This document shows positions 13,066 to 51,400 of a stretch of 64,000 nt of DNA, piece after piece (positions within the stretch are counted from its first letter, which is position 1; each line of letters begins with the position of its first letter). The DNA is from Phoebastria nigripes. Lineage: Eukaryota > Chordata > Aves > Procellariiformes > Diomedeidae. The notes beneath the pieces are model-generated. The model was given only the letters and a program-made list of their open reading frames with translations, was not told the origin of the DNA and did no database searches. A program made the translations under genes and the position numbers. Location of the stretch: positions 1 to 64,000 of the forward strand of contig JAYKAV010002781.1 of the NCBI GenBank assembly GCA_035582835.1. Direction: 5' to 3'.

Positions 13066-14271
13066 ACAGAGCCAGCCCCACNCCTGCCTTCGCACGGCAC
13101 CCTGTGCCCCTCGCACCCCAGGACCCTCACCCTCGGCTGCGAGCATCAAGCTTTTGTTGCGTGGTGGGTTTCGATTTCCATGCACGGTTCTGCGAGGCTT
13201 GGTGGAGATGTGCTCCATCTCCCTGGCATCACCTAGGAGCCCATCTTGCCCCTGGTATCTGCTCCAGCAGCAGCATGGCTTCCCTGGAAAGCAAAGCCAT
13301 GCNGGGAAGATGCTCCTGGCAAAGCCCGAGCTGTTCCCGCTTGTTTGCTTTTCCAAGGGCTTGACATTTCTGACTGTCCCGTCCCCCTGCCACGAGAGCT
13401 GAACTTTCCCTCGTTCAGCACAAGCGGCTCCTCGGGAGGACCTGGACGTCGGTCCAAAGTCTCGCATCGATAGAAACCGTTCGCATTTGTTGCTCGTTTA
13501 TGCTGCCAGAAGCCAGGGGTTGTTAAAACCCGGCCGATCCCTACCCAACACTGCTTTTCCCGTGTTTATTAAGGGCCTCATCCTGCTCAGAGCAAAGTTT
13601 TCTCACAACTGGAGGATGTTTTATGCCAACTCTGTAGACCTGGTGCCCTTGGGGAAGGTGTTTCCCAAGTGGCGTTTTGGAGCCATCACCCCTCGCCCTG
13701 CTCTCTGGGATGCTCAGCCCCCCAGCTGATGCTTTTCGGACCCTGGCTGGGATGCGGCATGGGGGAACGCCAGCTGCGAGGCACTAAAACTCGCCGGCCA
13801 TGGCTCCCGGCATCGTTTGAATGATCACGGGCCTCGACCATGTGAGGGGTGGCACGCGGGGTGGCAACAACCCCATGGGAATAGGCTTTCCCCTTCCCCG
13901 GCAGGAGCTCAGCTCCCTTCCCTTTGGACGGGGGGGGGTCGAGCAGCCTTAGCCCCCCCCCAACCACTCCACCCTATTTCTGTGGTCCCTGAGTCCCCTG
14001 AAGGTGCCGGGGATGCCCCAGGAGGGGGGTGACGGCAGCAGCCCCCCCTGCAAGGGNGCAGCCTATGCGGGATCCTGCACCAGAAAGCGGGGACGGGAGG
14101 TCTCGGGGCTGATTTGGGGTGGATGAGCACAGAGGGGGAGAGAAGACCCTGCAACCGGGCTCTTACTTAGCCTGACACAGTACGGCTCCTGGGGAAGGTG
14201 CTGGGGACAGTTGGGGCTGGATGTGTCCGGAGGAGAAATGGCTGGGGGTTTTTTGGGGTTTTTTTGTGTGT

Positions 14272-14303
<32 letters not shown>

Positions 14304-14750
14304 TTCCAGAAAAGTGATTTTTATTGCCTCGTTGCTCTGGGTTTTTACACTCCTTTTTCCCCCCCCTTCTCAAAAAGAGAAACCCAAACACTTGGGTTGC
14401 TTGGTTTCTCCATAGGAGCCGAGCTGGAAAGCACGGTGCCCTCGTATCTGCACCTTTTAAACTTTTCCTTTGTTGTTGTGTTGTTGGTTTTTTTTCCCCC
14501 CAAGGTTTATCCCTTTTGCCCTTCACTTAATCTATTTGTTTTTGATCCTTCCCTTTTTCTCCCCTGGAATGAGAAGTGCGAGCAAGCAGGAATCTCCTTG
14601 TCTCTAAAAATCAGTTTTCATGCAAAATTCAACCATTCATTGGAAAACGGCATTCTCTCATTAAAAAAAAGCCATTGCTTTTAAAAACTAAAACAAACCC
14701 CTTGTTTCAGNGCAGGGGATTCAATTTGGGAGAGAGTGTCCTTGCTGTGG
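13066..14750. other. Intergenic sequence upstream of the KLF5-like promoter
   Basis: No gene recognised. It contains a G/T-rich low-complexity stretch at about 14,246-14,312 with several GTTTT repeats and poly-T runs. GC content rises toward the CpG-rich region that starts near 14,760. Confidence 0.5.
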
Positions 14751-15114
14751 GTTGTTTTGGCCCTTCCCCAGCCCCGGCGTGGGGGTCCNGGGTTGGGGTG
14801 GCACCGGCGGGACCCAGTCCCTCCGTCCCGGTGAGAGCCGATGCGCCGCGCCGGTGCTGCCCGGGCGCCGTGGCAGAGCATGGCTGACGGCGAGGCTCCC
14901 GGCCACCCGCTTGCTCCCGGCAGCCTTTTATCTGCCGGTGGCCCGGTGGAGCTGCCGGCGGGGCTATCGGCGGGAGCCTGATTGGCTCGGCACGGCCTCG
15001 CCGTCGCTTCCAGGTTGGCGTTCCTCCTCCCGCAGCCCAGGTAAAGCCTTCCCGCGACCCGGCGCCTGGCCTCCCAGGATTAGCAACTCGCTCCGGCTCG
15101 CCTCTGCCTTCAGG

Positions 15115-15185
15115 TTTTTTTTTTTTTTCCCCCCTTTCCCCTCCCCTTCCTTCCCCCCCACCTTTTTTTTTTTCCTTTTTTTTTT
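15115..15185 (+). repeat. Polypyrimidine tract in the 5' UTR of the KLF5-like gene
   Basis: About 70 bases of T and C with a single A (15160), followed by an AT-rich stretch (tattatttttaaataag) and then GC-rich sequence to the ATG at 15249. Such a tract can adopt triplex DNA structure or act as a splice-acceptor-like or translation-control element. Confidence 0.85.
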
Positions 15186-15248
15186 ATATTATTTTTAAAT
15201 AAGATTTGTTTTCCCCCCGGGGGAGCGGGCGCGAGGGGCGTGGGAGGA

Positions 15249-41670
<26,422 letters not shown>

Positions 41671-43969
41671 GAGCCGCCTACCTTCGCCACTTCTCCAAGA
41701 GCAGCTGAAACTCTTTCCTTTTCCAAGGGGCCTCTCATCTTCTCGTACGTAGGAACAAACCCATGCTGTGATCAACCAGCAGGGCAGGGGTGGCGGGCAA
41801 GCCCCCTCTGCAAGCCCTGTCCCCAACTGTTTTTGGTTTTAAAAGAAATATCATTAAAAAAGAGTTATAATTAGAGACTGATCTCACGACGAGGCTCCCG
41901 GCGGCACTGGGGCAATGGACCTTGGATTCCAAAGGGCTTTCTTCCAGCAAACCTGCTATTTATTTGTCACTCAGGAGCAACTGTCCTTCGTGCCTCAAGC
42001 TCTTTGGGATTTTTTTACCCTTTTCAGGGCAGTGCCTTTGGTGAGCCCAAGGAGGGTTGTGACGGGTTGGCAGCCTGGCTGTGCATGAGATGTCTCACTT
42101 CAAACTGTCGGTGCAATCCTCTCAGACTGCCCCATGGCGTGGCCATGGATGTGGCACCTCTGACGTGCGAGAACAGGAGCACGTGCCCAGGGCTGTTTGG
42201 GTTGACAATCCCAGTCTCTGTGGGGGCATAGAAGAAAGGGCCTATGACATACTCACCTGATGTGCCTTCAAGCAAGGGACAGCACAAAAGCAGATGACAA
42301 AAGCCATCATCTGTGTGGCGTTGAGCTCACCTGCAGTTTCCTAGCAGGCAGCTCACTCNGGGGTGCGAATATCTGCCCTGCTTGGCCAGGTTTTTTGGTT
42401 GTGTCCTTAGCATTTCNGCTTCCAAGATGAATTTTGACTTCAGCTGTCTCTGGGAGGACCAGCATGGGTCTTGATGCCACCCAGAGGACTGCAAAAAAGC
42501 CACTGATAAAGCTCTGGTTTCCCAGAATACACTGTGCCTTTCTCCAAAAAGCACTGGGCAGGCTCTGCTCATGCCTTGAACACGCACATGAGGAATCAGT
42601 CATCGCCAATCACGCTGGTCTTTTGCTGTTGCCGTTTCATCACGTTCAGACAGAAAAGAAAAAAGAAAAAAGCATCTTTGCAACAAATTCCAATAAATCC
42701 TGCTGTTCAGATTGTAATCATGTTACCTACCTCACAGGTTCACCGCCTCAGGCTCCGCAAGGCACCTTCCCTCTTCTTCCGTGGGGTGCCGTGACGCGTG
42801 GGGCACATCAGCCATTCTTCAAAGTCTACTGGGGGTTAAACTTAGGCAGAACAAGAACCAGGCCATGCCAGTTTAAACAGCAGCTGTGCAGGTAATAAAT
42901 AAATCAGGAACAAATAATGGGTCCGGTGTGTTCAACAGAATATTGATTTCCCCCACCCCGTCCTCCTCTTTTATTCTTCCTTGAACAAATTTAAGTAGCA
43001 CACAGATTGATGCGCATCTGCAGTGTGAACTGAAAGGCCACGCTGAACCGCGGCATCTTCAGGCAGTGGAAATTTGAAGGCCACCCCTCTCTGCTGTTGC
43101 CCAACTGCACATTAGCCGAAAAACCGCAGCTGGGTTCCTGCTTGTCCTTTGCCTTGGATAAATAAAACTGATCACACCTGCGGTGCATGTGGCTGGTCTG
43201 GCGTGACAGGAGATGAGGTTAGGAAGGATTTGGGGGTGGTGGTGCATGGTGTGGTGGAGGCTTTGGGATGGATGATGTGCCCGGGGCTGGTGGTGCAGCG
43301 CTGCAGTGAGCCCTTCGTGTGGCTCTTTGGCAAGAAGCTTCCTCCTTTCTCCATGCCACCAGGGAGGGTGGGAATGGAGGGGTGAAGTCAGGCCACCGAA
43401 TTGCTGGGAGCTGGCTTGGGTGCCTTTCCCTGACGGTGTGTGGGAAGGGCTTTCCAGACCTCAGCACTAGGGCCTTTGCCTGGCTGGAGGGTTTGATGAC
43501 AGCACCCTCTTGACACTGTGTTCAAGTGAGGATTGGAGAGCCTGGCTCATAAATCAGCTTTTGCTGACCACGTGTATGTCCTCCATGTCCTTTTTCCAAC
43601 GCTTTCATTGCTTGTCGTCACAGCTCGCTGGGGATTGGCGGGTGCTGGACCAAATGGGCTCGTTTGCCATCTACCTAGTTGGCTGTGGGGTCTGGCTCTT
43701 CTTCAGGGCACAGAGCAGGACCTTGCCAATGCCACCACTGTGACCTGGGCTCCTTCTTTTTCCCATCTCATCTTGGAGGTTGGGTTGAGCCATATGAGCA
43801 AGTAGGGCGTGCAGTGCCAAAAAATGAGGGGGTAGGAGTGGTGCATGGCCTGAAGCCTCTATGCAGGCGACAGTTTTACCTCTTGCTTCTGCTTAGAGAT
43901 GGGTCTGGAGAGCCTCAGGGAAGGTCTCTGATTATGGAAAAACCCCTCGGAGAACAGCGGTGGTGCAGG

Positions 43970-44290
43970 GTGTAGGAGCGCGCGTGTCTGCCGGCGCGGG
44001 CAGGTTGAGCTCACGCCAAAGGAATTTCAGGGTAGCGTGGAGATGCCTCAGCCAGTCCCCGCCGGTGTCTCCAGGAAGCTCAGGCTGGCTCGGTGGGGCT
44101 GGTGGGGACCCAACGCGGCCGTGCTGGGACCTGCTGGGCTCCACCCCGCTCCGCTGGCGGCCGTTCAGCTCCTTGGCGGGTGAGCCCTGGCACGGCGAGC
44201 CTGCGGCACCGCGGTCCCCGCACCCCCCCGGGAGCCGGCAGCCCCCCCCCGTCTGTAACTGCAACCTCCCTGCGGGAAGACGTTTTGTCG
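43970..44290. promoter_or_regulatory. CpG-rich patch downstream of the KLF5-like gene
   Basis: CpG-dense sequence (starting gcgcgcgtgtctgccggcg) in a moderate background. No clear first exon on either strand. It could be a small CpG island or part of a GC-rich 3' flank. Confidence 0.3.
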
Positions 44291-44638
44291 GTGCATCTGT
44301 TGTGGTTGAACCTCCTAAAGGTGTGAGCCAAACTACGGGACACCGCGTGTGCCATCAGGCTGGTTGTGGGGTTAGCCCTCACCCGTGGCCCTCTCAGAGG
44401 GGTCTCATTGCCCCCCCTCTTTTTTTTGGAGACAGAAAACTCTGCTCCCCGCCCCATTTCCATCTCTCCCTCCCCTGCTGTGCTGATGGGGCCCAAAACC
44501 TGTTTGCTGAAAAACAGTACGAAGCCAAAACAACCAACAGGCAGCTTTAAATCTTAGGGGAATTTTAAATAATTTTCCTGATGATCTTGGTTTTTTTCAC
44601 TACAGAAAAAATGCATCTGCTCATCCTCACATAGACTA

Positions 44639-44684
44639 TGTGTGTGTGTGTGTATATATATATATTTTTTTTTTTTTCTTTTTT
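44639..44684. repeat. (TG)n(TA)n microsatellite and T run
   Basis: About seven TG units, five TA units, then a T-rich run. Confidence 0.95.
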
Positions 44685-45215
44685 AAAATTTGATGGGGGG
44701 GGCAGAGGAAGAAGTATTTTAACAAAAAAACACCCTGCTGGTCTGCGTGCAAAATGCTGACATGCAAATGTTTTACTAGTGCAAAGGCAACACTTTAAAA
44801 AAAAAAAAAAGCCCGAAGGAAAACCACAGCAAGCCTCGGCTTTTATTTCTCTATTTTTGTGTGTACAGAAGTGGATGGCCTCTAGCCTTGCATTTCATTG
44901 CAGCTCTCAGTGGCCAAGGGCAGCTATTCCCGGGGAGAAAGCTGGGGGAGACAGGGAGTGATGCTGACGGAGCAAAGCCCCTCTTTGCTACGGGAGGGAT
45001 GGCTCGGAGCTGAGCGACGTAGCTGGGGGTGTGCGAACCCCAGCTGAATGAAGGTCCCTCCATCCCTGGTCCCCTGGGACGCTTAGGTGACGGGGACATT
45101 GGAAAAGGTTTGCAAACCCGGGAGGCTTTGCAAGCCCGTGCTTGGTGCAGAACAAATGCCAGTCTGGCCGGGAGGCGGGCGCCTTGTCCCTGCTGTGCCT
45201 GTATCATAGCAGGGG

Positions 45216-45235
45216 AAAAAAAAAAAAAAAAAAAA
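45216..45235. repeat. Poly-A run
   Basis: About 20 uninterrupted A bases. Confidence 0.95.
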
Positions 45236-45475
45236 TCGCTGTAAATAGGAAAAGAGCACTGTATCGCTTTGCGGGTCTGCGTGGATTGAAAGTGATCGTT
45301 TACTGTCCGAGATGAACACAATGTGAAAAAAAAAATTGGGACCTGGAAAACTTGGGTGGAAGGTTTATTTTTCCGGTGATGCTTTTGTTTGTTATACAAC
45401 CCCTCTCCCCCCCGAAACTCCCCTACGACTATTAATCTATCTCATATTTTGTAATAAAATTTTATCACGTGGAGA

Positions 45476-48400
45476 TGTGGTCTTTCTTCTGTTCCCTCCC
45501 ATTGCAAATGCTCTTTTTGCCTTTACCCGCTGCTGCCTGTGCGTGTGTTGATTTTACAGGCTTACGAAAAGGAAAAAAAGCTTTTTTATTAGGTTGGATT
45601 AGGAAAATGGGTATCTGAGCAGGGGAAGGATCCGTGCACAGTATAAGCCTGGAGCACCGGGCAATGCTATTAGAGTCGTTACGTGGCCTAAGCTGTCGCT
45701 TGGAGGAATGGCGAGCCCTTTCTCAAACCGATGTTGCAATGCTGTGCAAAGAAAAAAGGAGGGGGCAGGACACTTTTTTTTTTTTTAATCCCCTCCGCCT
45801 TTACTGTGTGCTCCCATTTTTTGCCCTGTGAGGGGAGAAGGGGGCACCCGCAGGCCAAGCGGATCAGAGGGAGCCGGAGCGGAGCGGGAGCCTCCTCCCT
45901 CCCCGGGCCAGGCAGAGGGGAAGAGAGAAGAGACGGGGGGCACACGAGGAAGTGCTGGGCTGGGGACGCGGTGTTCAAAATCCCCATCTGTGTACTTTTG
46001 TGTATATATGTACACACATTTGTACATATGCAAACAGCCAGCAGGGGTTCAGGGAGGGCTGTTGAGCTCATGCTGTTTGCGTGCACGCACCCGCCCGCAC
46101 ATACACAAACACCTACAGATACACACACACACACACACACGTATCTGTATATATAGGCTGAACTAAACAGCTCTTTATAAGCCGTTCCTGGCAGGGTCCC
46201 ATCTGCTTTCTCCAGCATCTTCTTTGTGACCGCTTCCTGCAGTCGCCTCCTGGCCTGGCTACGCTTGCAGGATCATGAGTCTTATTCCATGTTAAAATCA
46301 ACAACTCCCTATTGCTTTGCAAAGACCTTGCATTTCAGCTACATTTTTCATGAAGAAAATCCTCTTTCCCTATGGATAAGGTTTCCTCAGCTCGAACTTC
46401 ATTATGATGCTGCGACGAGTTGTTTTACATCCCTCTCCTGTGGCTTTTAGACCCTGTCGACAGTCCCCAGGCATCGCACTGTTTTACTTTCCAAGTCCTC
46501 CTCCCTCGGTTGTTTCCAGATTTCACCATCGCTTGAAAAATAACTTGGGGACCGAGATTCAATTAAGGTTAGGGGGGCAGGGAGAGCAGGACATTGAGCC
46601 ACGCACCTTCTCTTGTCGTCACCTGCCTGCAGTTGCAAAGTTTTGCTGCAGATGGCCTGTGCAGAGCTGGAGGGAGCGCCGGGCAGTGCTGCGTGCCTGG
46701 GAAGGATCCGGCCGCAGCTCTCCACAGTGTGTTTGATGCTGGGTGCCGCGGCAAACCTGTGCAGCCCATAGGCAGGGGAGGCTGGAGGAGAAACCAGCAC
46801 CGTGAACCGCTCCTTCGCTGCACAGCTGGCAAAGGGGAGAAGAAACCTGTAGTTATTTGCTGACTTCAACTCCTGAACAGCCTGAGTTTTACCTTTCTGA
46901 TTTCTTCTGCCTGCAAATAATGTCAGAAGTGGGGGGGAGGAAGGGGATGCTCTCGGGGACCCCCATCCATCCCATCCTCGCGCATGGGGGTGTCAGAGCC
47001 ACCTGCGGCGCAGGGAGGGAGGTTTGGGGCTGGAAAGGAGACGGGAGTTTCTGCGGAGCGAGGCATTAGGAAGACATGAGCCAGTGGCTGGAGGCTCTGG
47101 GAAGGTCTGGAGGCCAAAGACAGCCTTATGGAGATCACCATGGACCCGTCACGGACTGACTGCTGGGTACAACACGCCTCCTTTGAAGCCATCTCCTGCT
47201 CTGCAAGTATTTGTGGAAACTTATTTTTTGATGTATGGTCTCATGCTGGCTGGTATGGACGGAGCCGGGATGCTGTTCATCTTTGCTAAATACATTCCCA
47301 ATGAAAGAGGCATCACATGCCTGAACACCTGAACACCTCCTTGAACCCCCTCCTTCCACCCAGCGTGTCCTTCGGCACGTCGCTGCGCTCCGGACTTTGC
47401 TCTGGCTGCGCAGCCAAGCTGTTCCTTGGTGAGATCACCAAGATAGTGAATAATGGGGAAGATCTGCCATGATGTCAGGAAAGTCCAGAGAGTGGCTATT
47501 TTATTGCCTGCAAAACCGAAGTGTCCTTCCTTGATGGAGCTGCAGCGGGGAAAACACCGGAGAGGGCATCAGAGGAGAGTGTGGATGGGGCTGCCACGGC
47601 TTCTTCTCCTCGGTGGCATTGCTGTCACGCAGGATGGGGACCCTCCTGTCCCAGAAAGGCTTCCCATAGCCATGGGCCACAACTGTGGGGGGGACAACTC
47701 AGGAGGTGGTGAGAGGGGCTCACCCTTTGGGTCACTCAAGCTAAAATGCCCCTGCAGGAAAGCCCCAGTCAGGTTTCCAAACCATCCGTTTTGGAAAACA
47801 GCCTGTCAAGCCCACCCGCAGCTGTCTCTGCTCGCTCATCTCCACCTCCATTGCCAAAAGCGATTTGTACCATCCCCGGTTTTGAGGGACAGGGCTGGCT
47901 GAGTGTGTCGGTGGTGCTGAGGACAGCAGGCAGGCACCAAGGTNGCCACGGACTGTCCCTGTTGGAGCACAGGGCTGCGTATCCCCTGGTTCCCAATCCT
48001 GGCCCTTTCCCTGCCCAGGCCCCCAACCCTGGTCCTTTGCCCTGGGGGTGGTGATGCTCTGCTTCACCCATATGGCGTCAGGGACCTGAGAAGGCCCTGC
48101 TCCGGTCTGAGGGTCAGCTGCTGACTCAGGGGTGGTGAGTCCATCTCAAAGTCAGGCTGGGATGTCCTGGGAGGACACAGTTCCTTTGGGTGCTGGGGAG
48201 CTGTTTTGTGTTGGGCACTCCCCGAGGGAGAGATGCAAGACCCTGCTCAGGTCCCTTTGGGTCAGCTCTCTCCCTGAAACACAGAGGAGAAGGCGGCAAT
48301 TAAAAAAAATCCTCTTTCTCCAAACAGTGGCAAATCTGGGATGCAGCTCAAAGTGGAGCTGGAAGTTCAGGCTCATCCCCCAAAGGGTCCTCAGCAGAGC

Positions 48401-51400
48401 AGGACCTCATCCTGCTGAAAGCGCTTCACCCTGCAGACCCAGACAGCGAGAGGACCCCCCTTACCCACCCCGTGACTTTCACTGCCTGCAGCGTCCCCCC
48501 CAGCCGCCGGTACCGTCTTCGCTTTGTTTGTGCTCCGGTGATGAAGCAACACTGCTGTAAAACCCTGGTTCAATCGCATTGACTGTTCCTGCGCGGTTAC
48601 GGGGCCGTTAAAGCTGCAGGAATGCCAAGATCGCGGCTGGTCAAGGACAGGGAGGGAAGGAGGAGGTGGAGGGGGGGGATAGAAACCAGAGGTGAAAGCC
48701 TGGAGGAGGGGGTCCTGCTGCATGGCATGGCCAGGAGGCGAAGGCAGCAACTGGAAAGCACCCAAGGGCGCTCTGGGGTTTTTTGCATGGTGTCCAGAAG
48801 GAAGCAACACTGATACCACCATGCCATGTCTAGCACCCGGAAAGCTCCCGGAACGGGAGTCACCAAGGCAGGAGGGCCTGGTGGGCTTGGTGGAGATGGG
48901 CAGCTCGGTGGGGGAGGCTCAGCAAGGCTCTGGTCTCCCTCTGCCCCCCGGGGTGATTTCGGAGGGGAAGGCTGGAAGGTCCTCCTGCTACGGGACAGCG
49001 AAGCACCCACACAGGGGCACCCTATGCCCAAGGCGTGGTGGGACGGGATGGGAGAAAACCTAACCCAGCTTCCCCTGGGATCTGGAGGAGACGCCGTGGA
49101 TGCCCACCTTGCATCCCCAGCCTAGCCGAGCAGCGCTGGCTTTGCAGCGAGCCCAGCACCGACCTCTGCCCGCGGGCGCCTGCCGCATGCGGCAGTGACT
49201 TTCAGGATGGTTTTATTTTTGAACTTTATTGTCCCTTCCCCCCGCAAGTGACTAACCGGGTGCGTCTCCCCTGCGGCAGATAGCTGTCTCCCCAAGGTTA
49301 TTCTGTTTGATGTTTTCATGGCCCGGGCTGTAAAGTTATCCATTGACTTGGGAAAACACAATTAAGAGAGAAAGAGCTGCCGGGCGGGTTATTCAGGTAT
49401 CTCTGCAGCTCAGCAAAGGATTGCAGCGTGGGCCAGAGATGTGGCTACCGGCAGGTATGGCGAAGCCTCCGACGGCACCCCAGGGCTGGGACGATGCCCG
49501 GCAGCTGGGGGACAGGGGGACCAGCTCCCATGGTGCTGCTGTCAGCCCCCACCGTCCGCTCGCCTGGAAAACACAAGGGCTGGGAAGGGAGTGCCAAAGG
49601 CAGGCTAAATCTTGGGGAGGGTGACAGAGAGGTGCGTGTGCCGGTGGCTGCTGCCACCTCGGTGGGAACGGCCACGCTTGCCGTGACAGCAGCCACAAGT
49701 GCTGCCCTTCAAACCCAGACCTTATCTCCTTTATCCTGAGGACTATCAACCCCTCGAGTCTCCCTGTGGTGCCCTATCATGCAGCCGAAGCCAGGACTGA
49801 GCCATTAAAGTTAACTATTACCCAAAGTGAGTGTTTATTTGGGGTAATACAGGCCCGGGGGAAAGTGAGGGAGGGGAGGAGGAAGGCTCTTTTTTCTTTT
49901 CTACAAGATATCGCCAGCCCCACAGCGCTAAAGTGGTGCTTAAACAAGATGAATGCTTAAATAACAGATGGCAAACAGCACTGCTGGGAGGTGGGATGGG
50001 AGAGCCCCGGCCACCGCCGGCCGCTGAGCCGCAGCCAAGCGGCTGGGACGCCTCAGTGTCCCCCCAGCCCACAGGGAGCCCTGTGCAGGGGGGGTTGTCT
50101 TGTACCAGTGGGAGAAAAGGCTCCTCCAAGCTTTTCCCTGGCTTTTTGTCATCGGGCAACTTTGGGGAGAAATCCTCCCTTTCCAGATGTTTTCTCCTTC
50201 CACCCGCACACCCACGCCGTATCTCCAACCACGTTGTATCTTCACCCGGCTGGCTGCTCACCCCACTCCCTACCCCCATCAGCCATGCAGATATCAGGCA
50301 GAAGAAGGAGCTGGGGTAGGGAACATCCACATCCAGCCCTTTTCTTGGGTCGTAGAGGTGCATCACCCATCTTCAACTCTGAAGCTGAACATCCCCAAAG
50401 TAGAGGGATCCCCAGTCCCAACCCTGCCCCAGACAAGTCACTACCCCAGAATATAAGTCCTTTTTCTCCGCTCCCAAGTCCATTTCTTTCTCTCCCCTCT
50501 CCCCGGAGGGGACACCGTGTGAGTTGCTGCTGTAGGGCAGAGGACCTGCTAGCTGAGATGAGAAAGGGACCATTCCCACAGCTGCTACCACCAGCTGGTT
50601 TGGGATAAAAATGATCCCAGGTCCCCCTCTTGAAATTGTAATAGTGCACAGAGATGCTGTGGTCTCGGTGTCACTGCTGTGGGGGTGACCAGTGGGGCTT
50701 TTGCAAGGAGACAGGGCAGTCTGCACAGCCTGAGCCCTGGGGGGAGGTTTGAAGGAGGATCCCAATAGGGAACCCACCAGCAGCTCTGGAAGGACCTTGG
50801 GAAAAGCGTGGAGAGCAGAAGAGCAAGGAAAGTGTCCAGAGCCTTCAGGAAGGATGGCAAAGAGTGGTGATGGGATGCAGAAGGATGAAAGCAGTCCATG
50901 AAAGCCTTGTAAGGCACGTGGACCCAGGGAAGCAGGCAGCTTTTGATGGGATGCAAGGCTCAGGCAGTGGGAAAGCAGCAACACCTGGGCTGCAGGACCA
51001 GCACGGAGGCATTGGGGGACAGAGGCCGACTGGAAGAGCCACGCCAGGGCGGTGGGAAGGCATCGAAGGCACTGAGCTCGGCTGGTGTGTGAGCCAACGC
51101 ATGGAGTGCCCTCCCCCTGCCTATAAACCCACAGCCCCATCCGGAGCCGCCAGCCAGGCAAACCCCCCAAACAGGGAGTCTGGGGGTGCAAAAACAGCTG
51201 GGGGCTGGCACCCGCAGTGACAGAGACGCATCCCTGCAGGTGCTTGGCCTGGATGGGAGCAACATCTCCAATGCAGGGAAGTGCTGGGAGCGCTGATTTC
51301 ACACCAATTTTGGCTCACTGCGAGCAGCCGGTGCAGTGGGAAGGGAGTGACTGGGAAGCCCCAGCCTTGCTGGTGGCTTTTGCAGCCCCACGAGTACATC

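Larger units (their letters stand above)
41671..45475 (+). other. KLF5L: Probable 3' UTR and downstream flank of the KLF5-like gene
   Basis: Non-coding sequence after the stop codon. AATAAA hexamers occur at 42692, 42894/42898, 43161 and 45453. The last is followed by a T/GT-rich stretch (gtggtctttcttctgttccc) that would suit cleavage. KLF5 genes have long 3' UTRs, but which site is used cannot be decided here. A CpG-rich patch (43,970-44,290), a TG/TA microsatellite and poly-A runs lie inside the interval. Confidence 0.4.

Noticed and set aside
12994..13467. 157-codon minus-strand frame apparently extending the viral core gene upstream
   Set aside because: Only the last ~22 codons resemble core. 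The rest is host flank read through in the same frame.
47150..47340. Short plus-strand frame with hydrophobic residues (VETYFLMYGLMLAGMDG) considered as a membrane-protein exon
   Set aside because: No splice support and no match I recognise. A palindromic-looking stretch without further coding signs.
50373..51302. 309-codon open frame on the minus strand
   Set aside because: Composition-driven sequence without recognisable domain or conserved motif.
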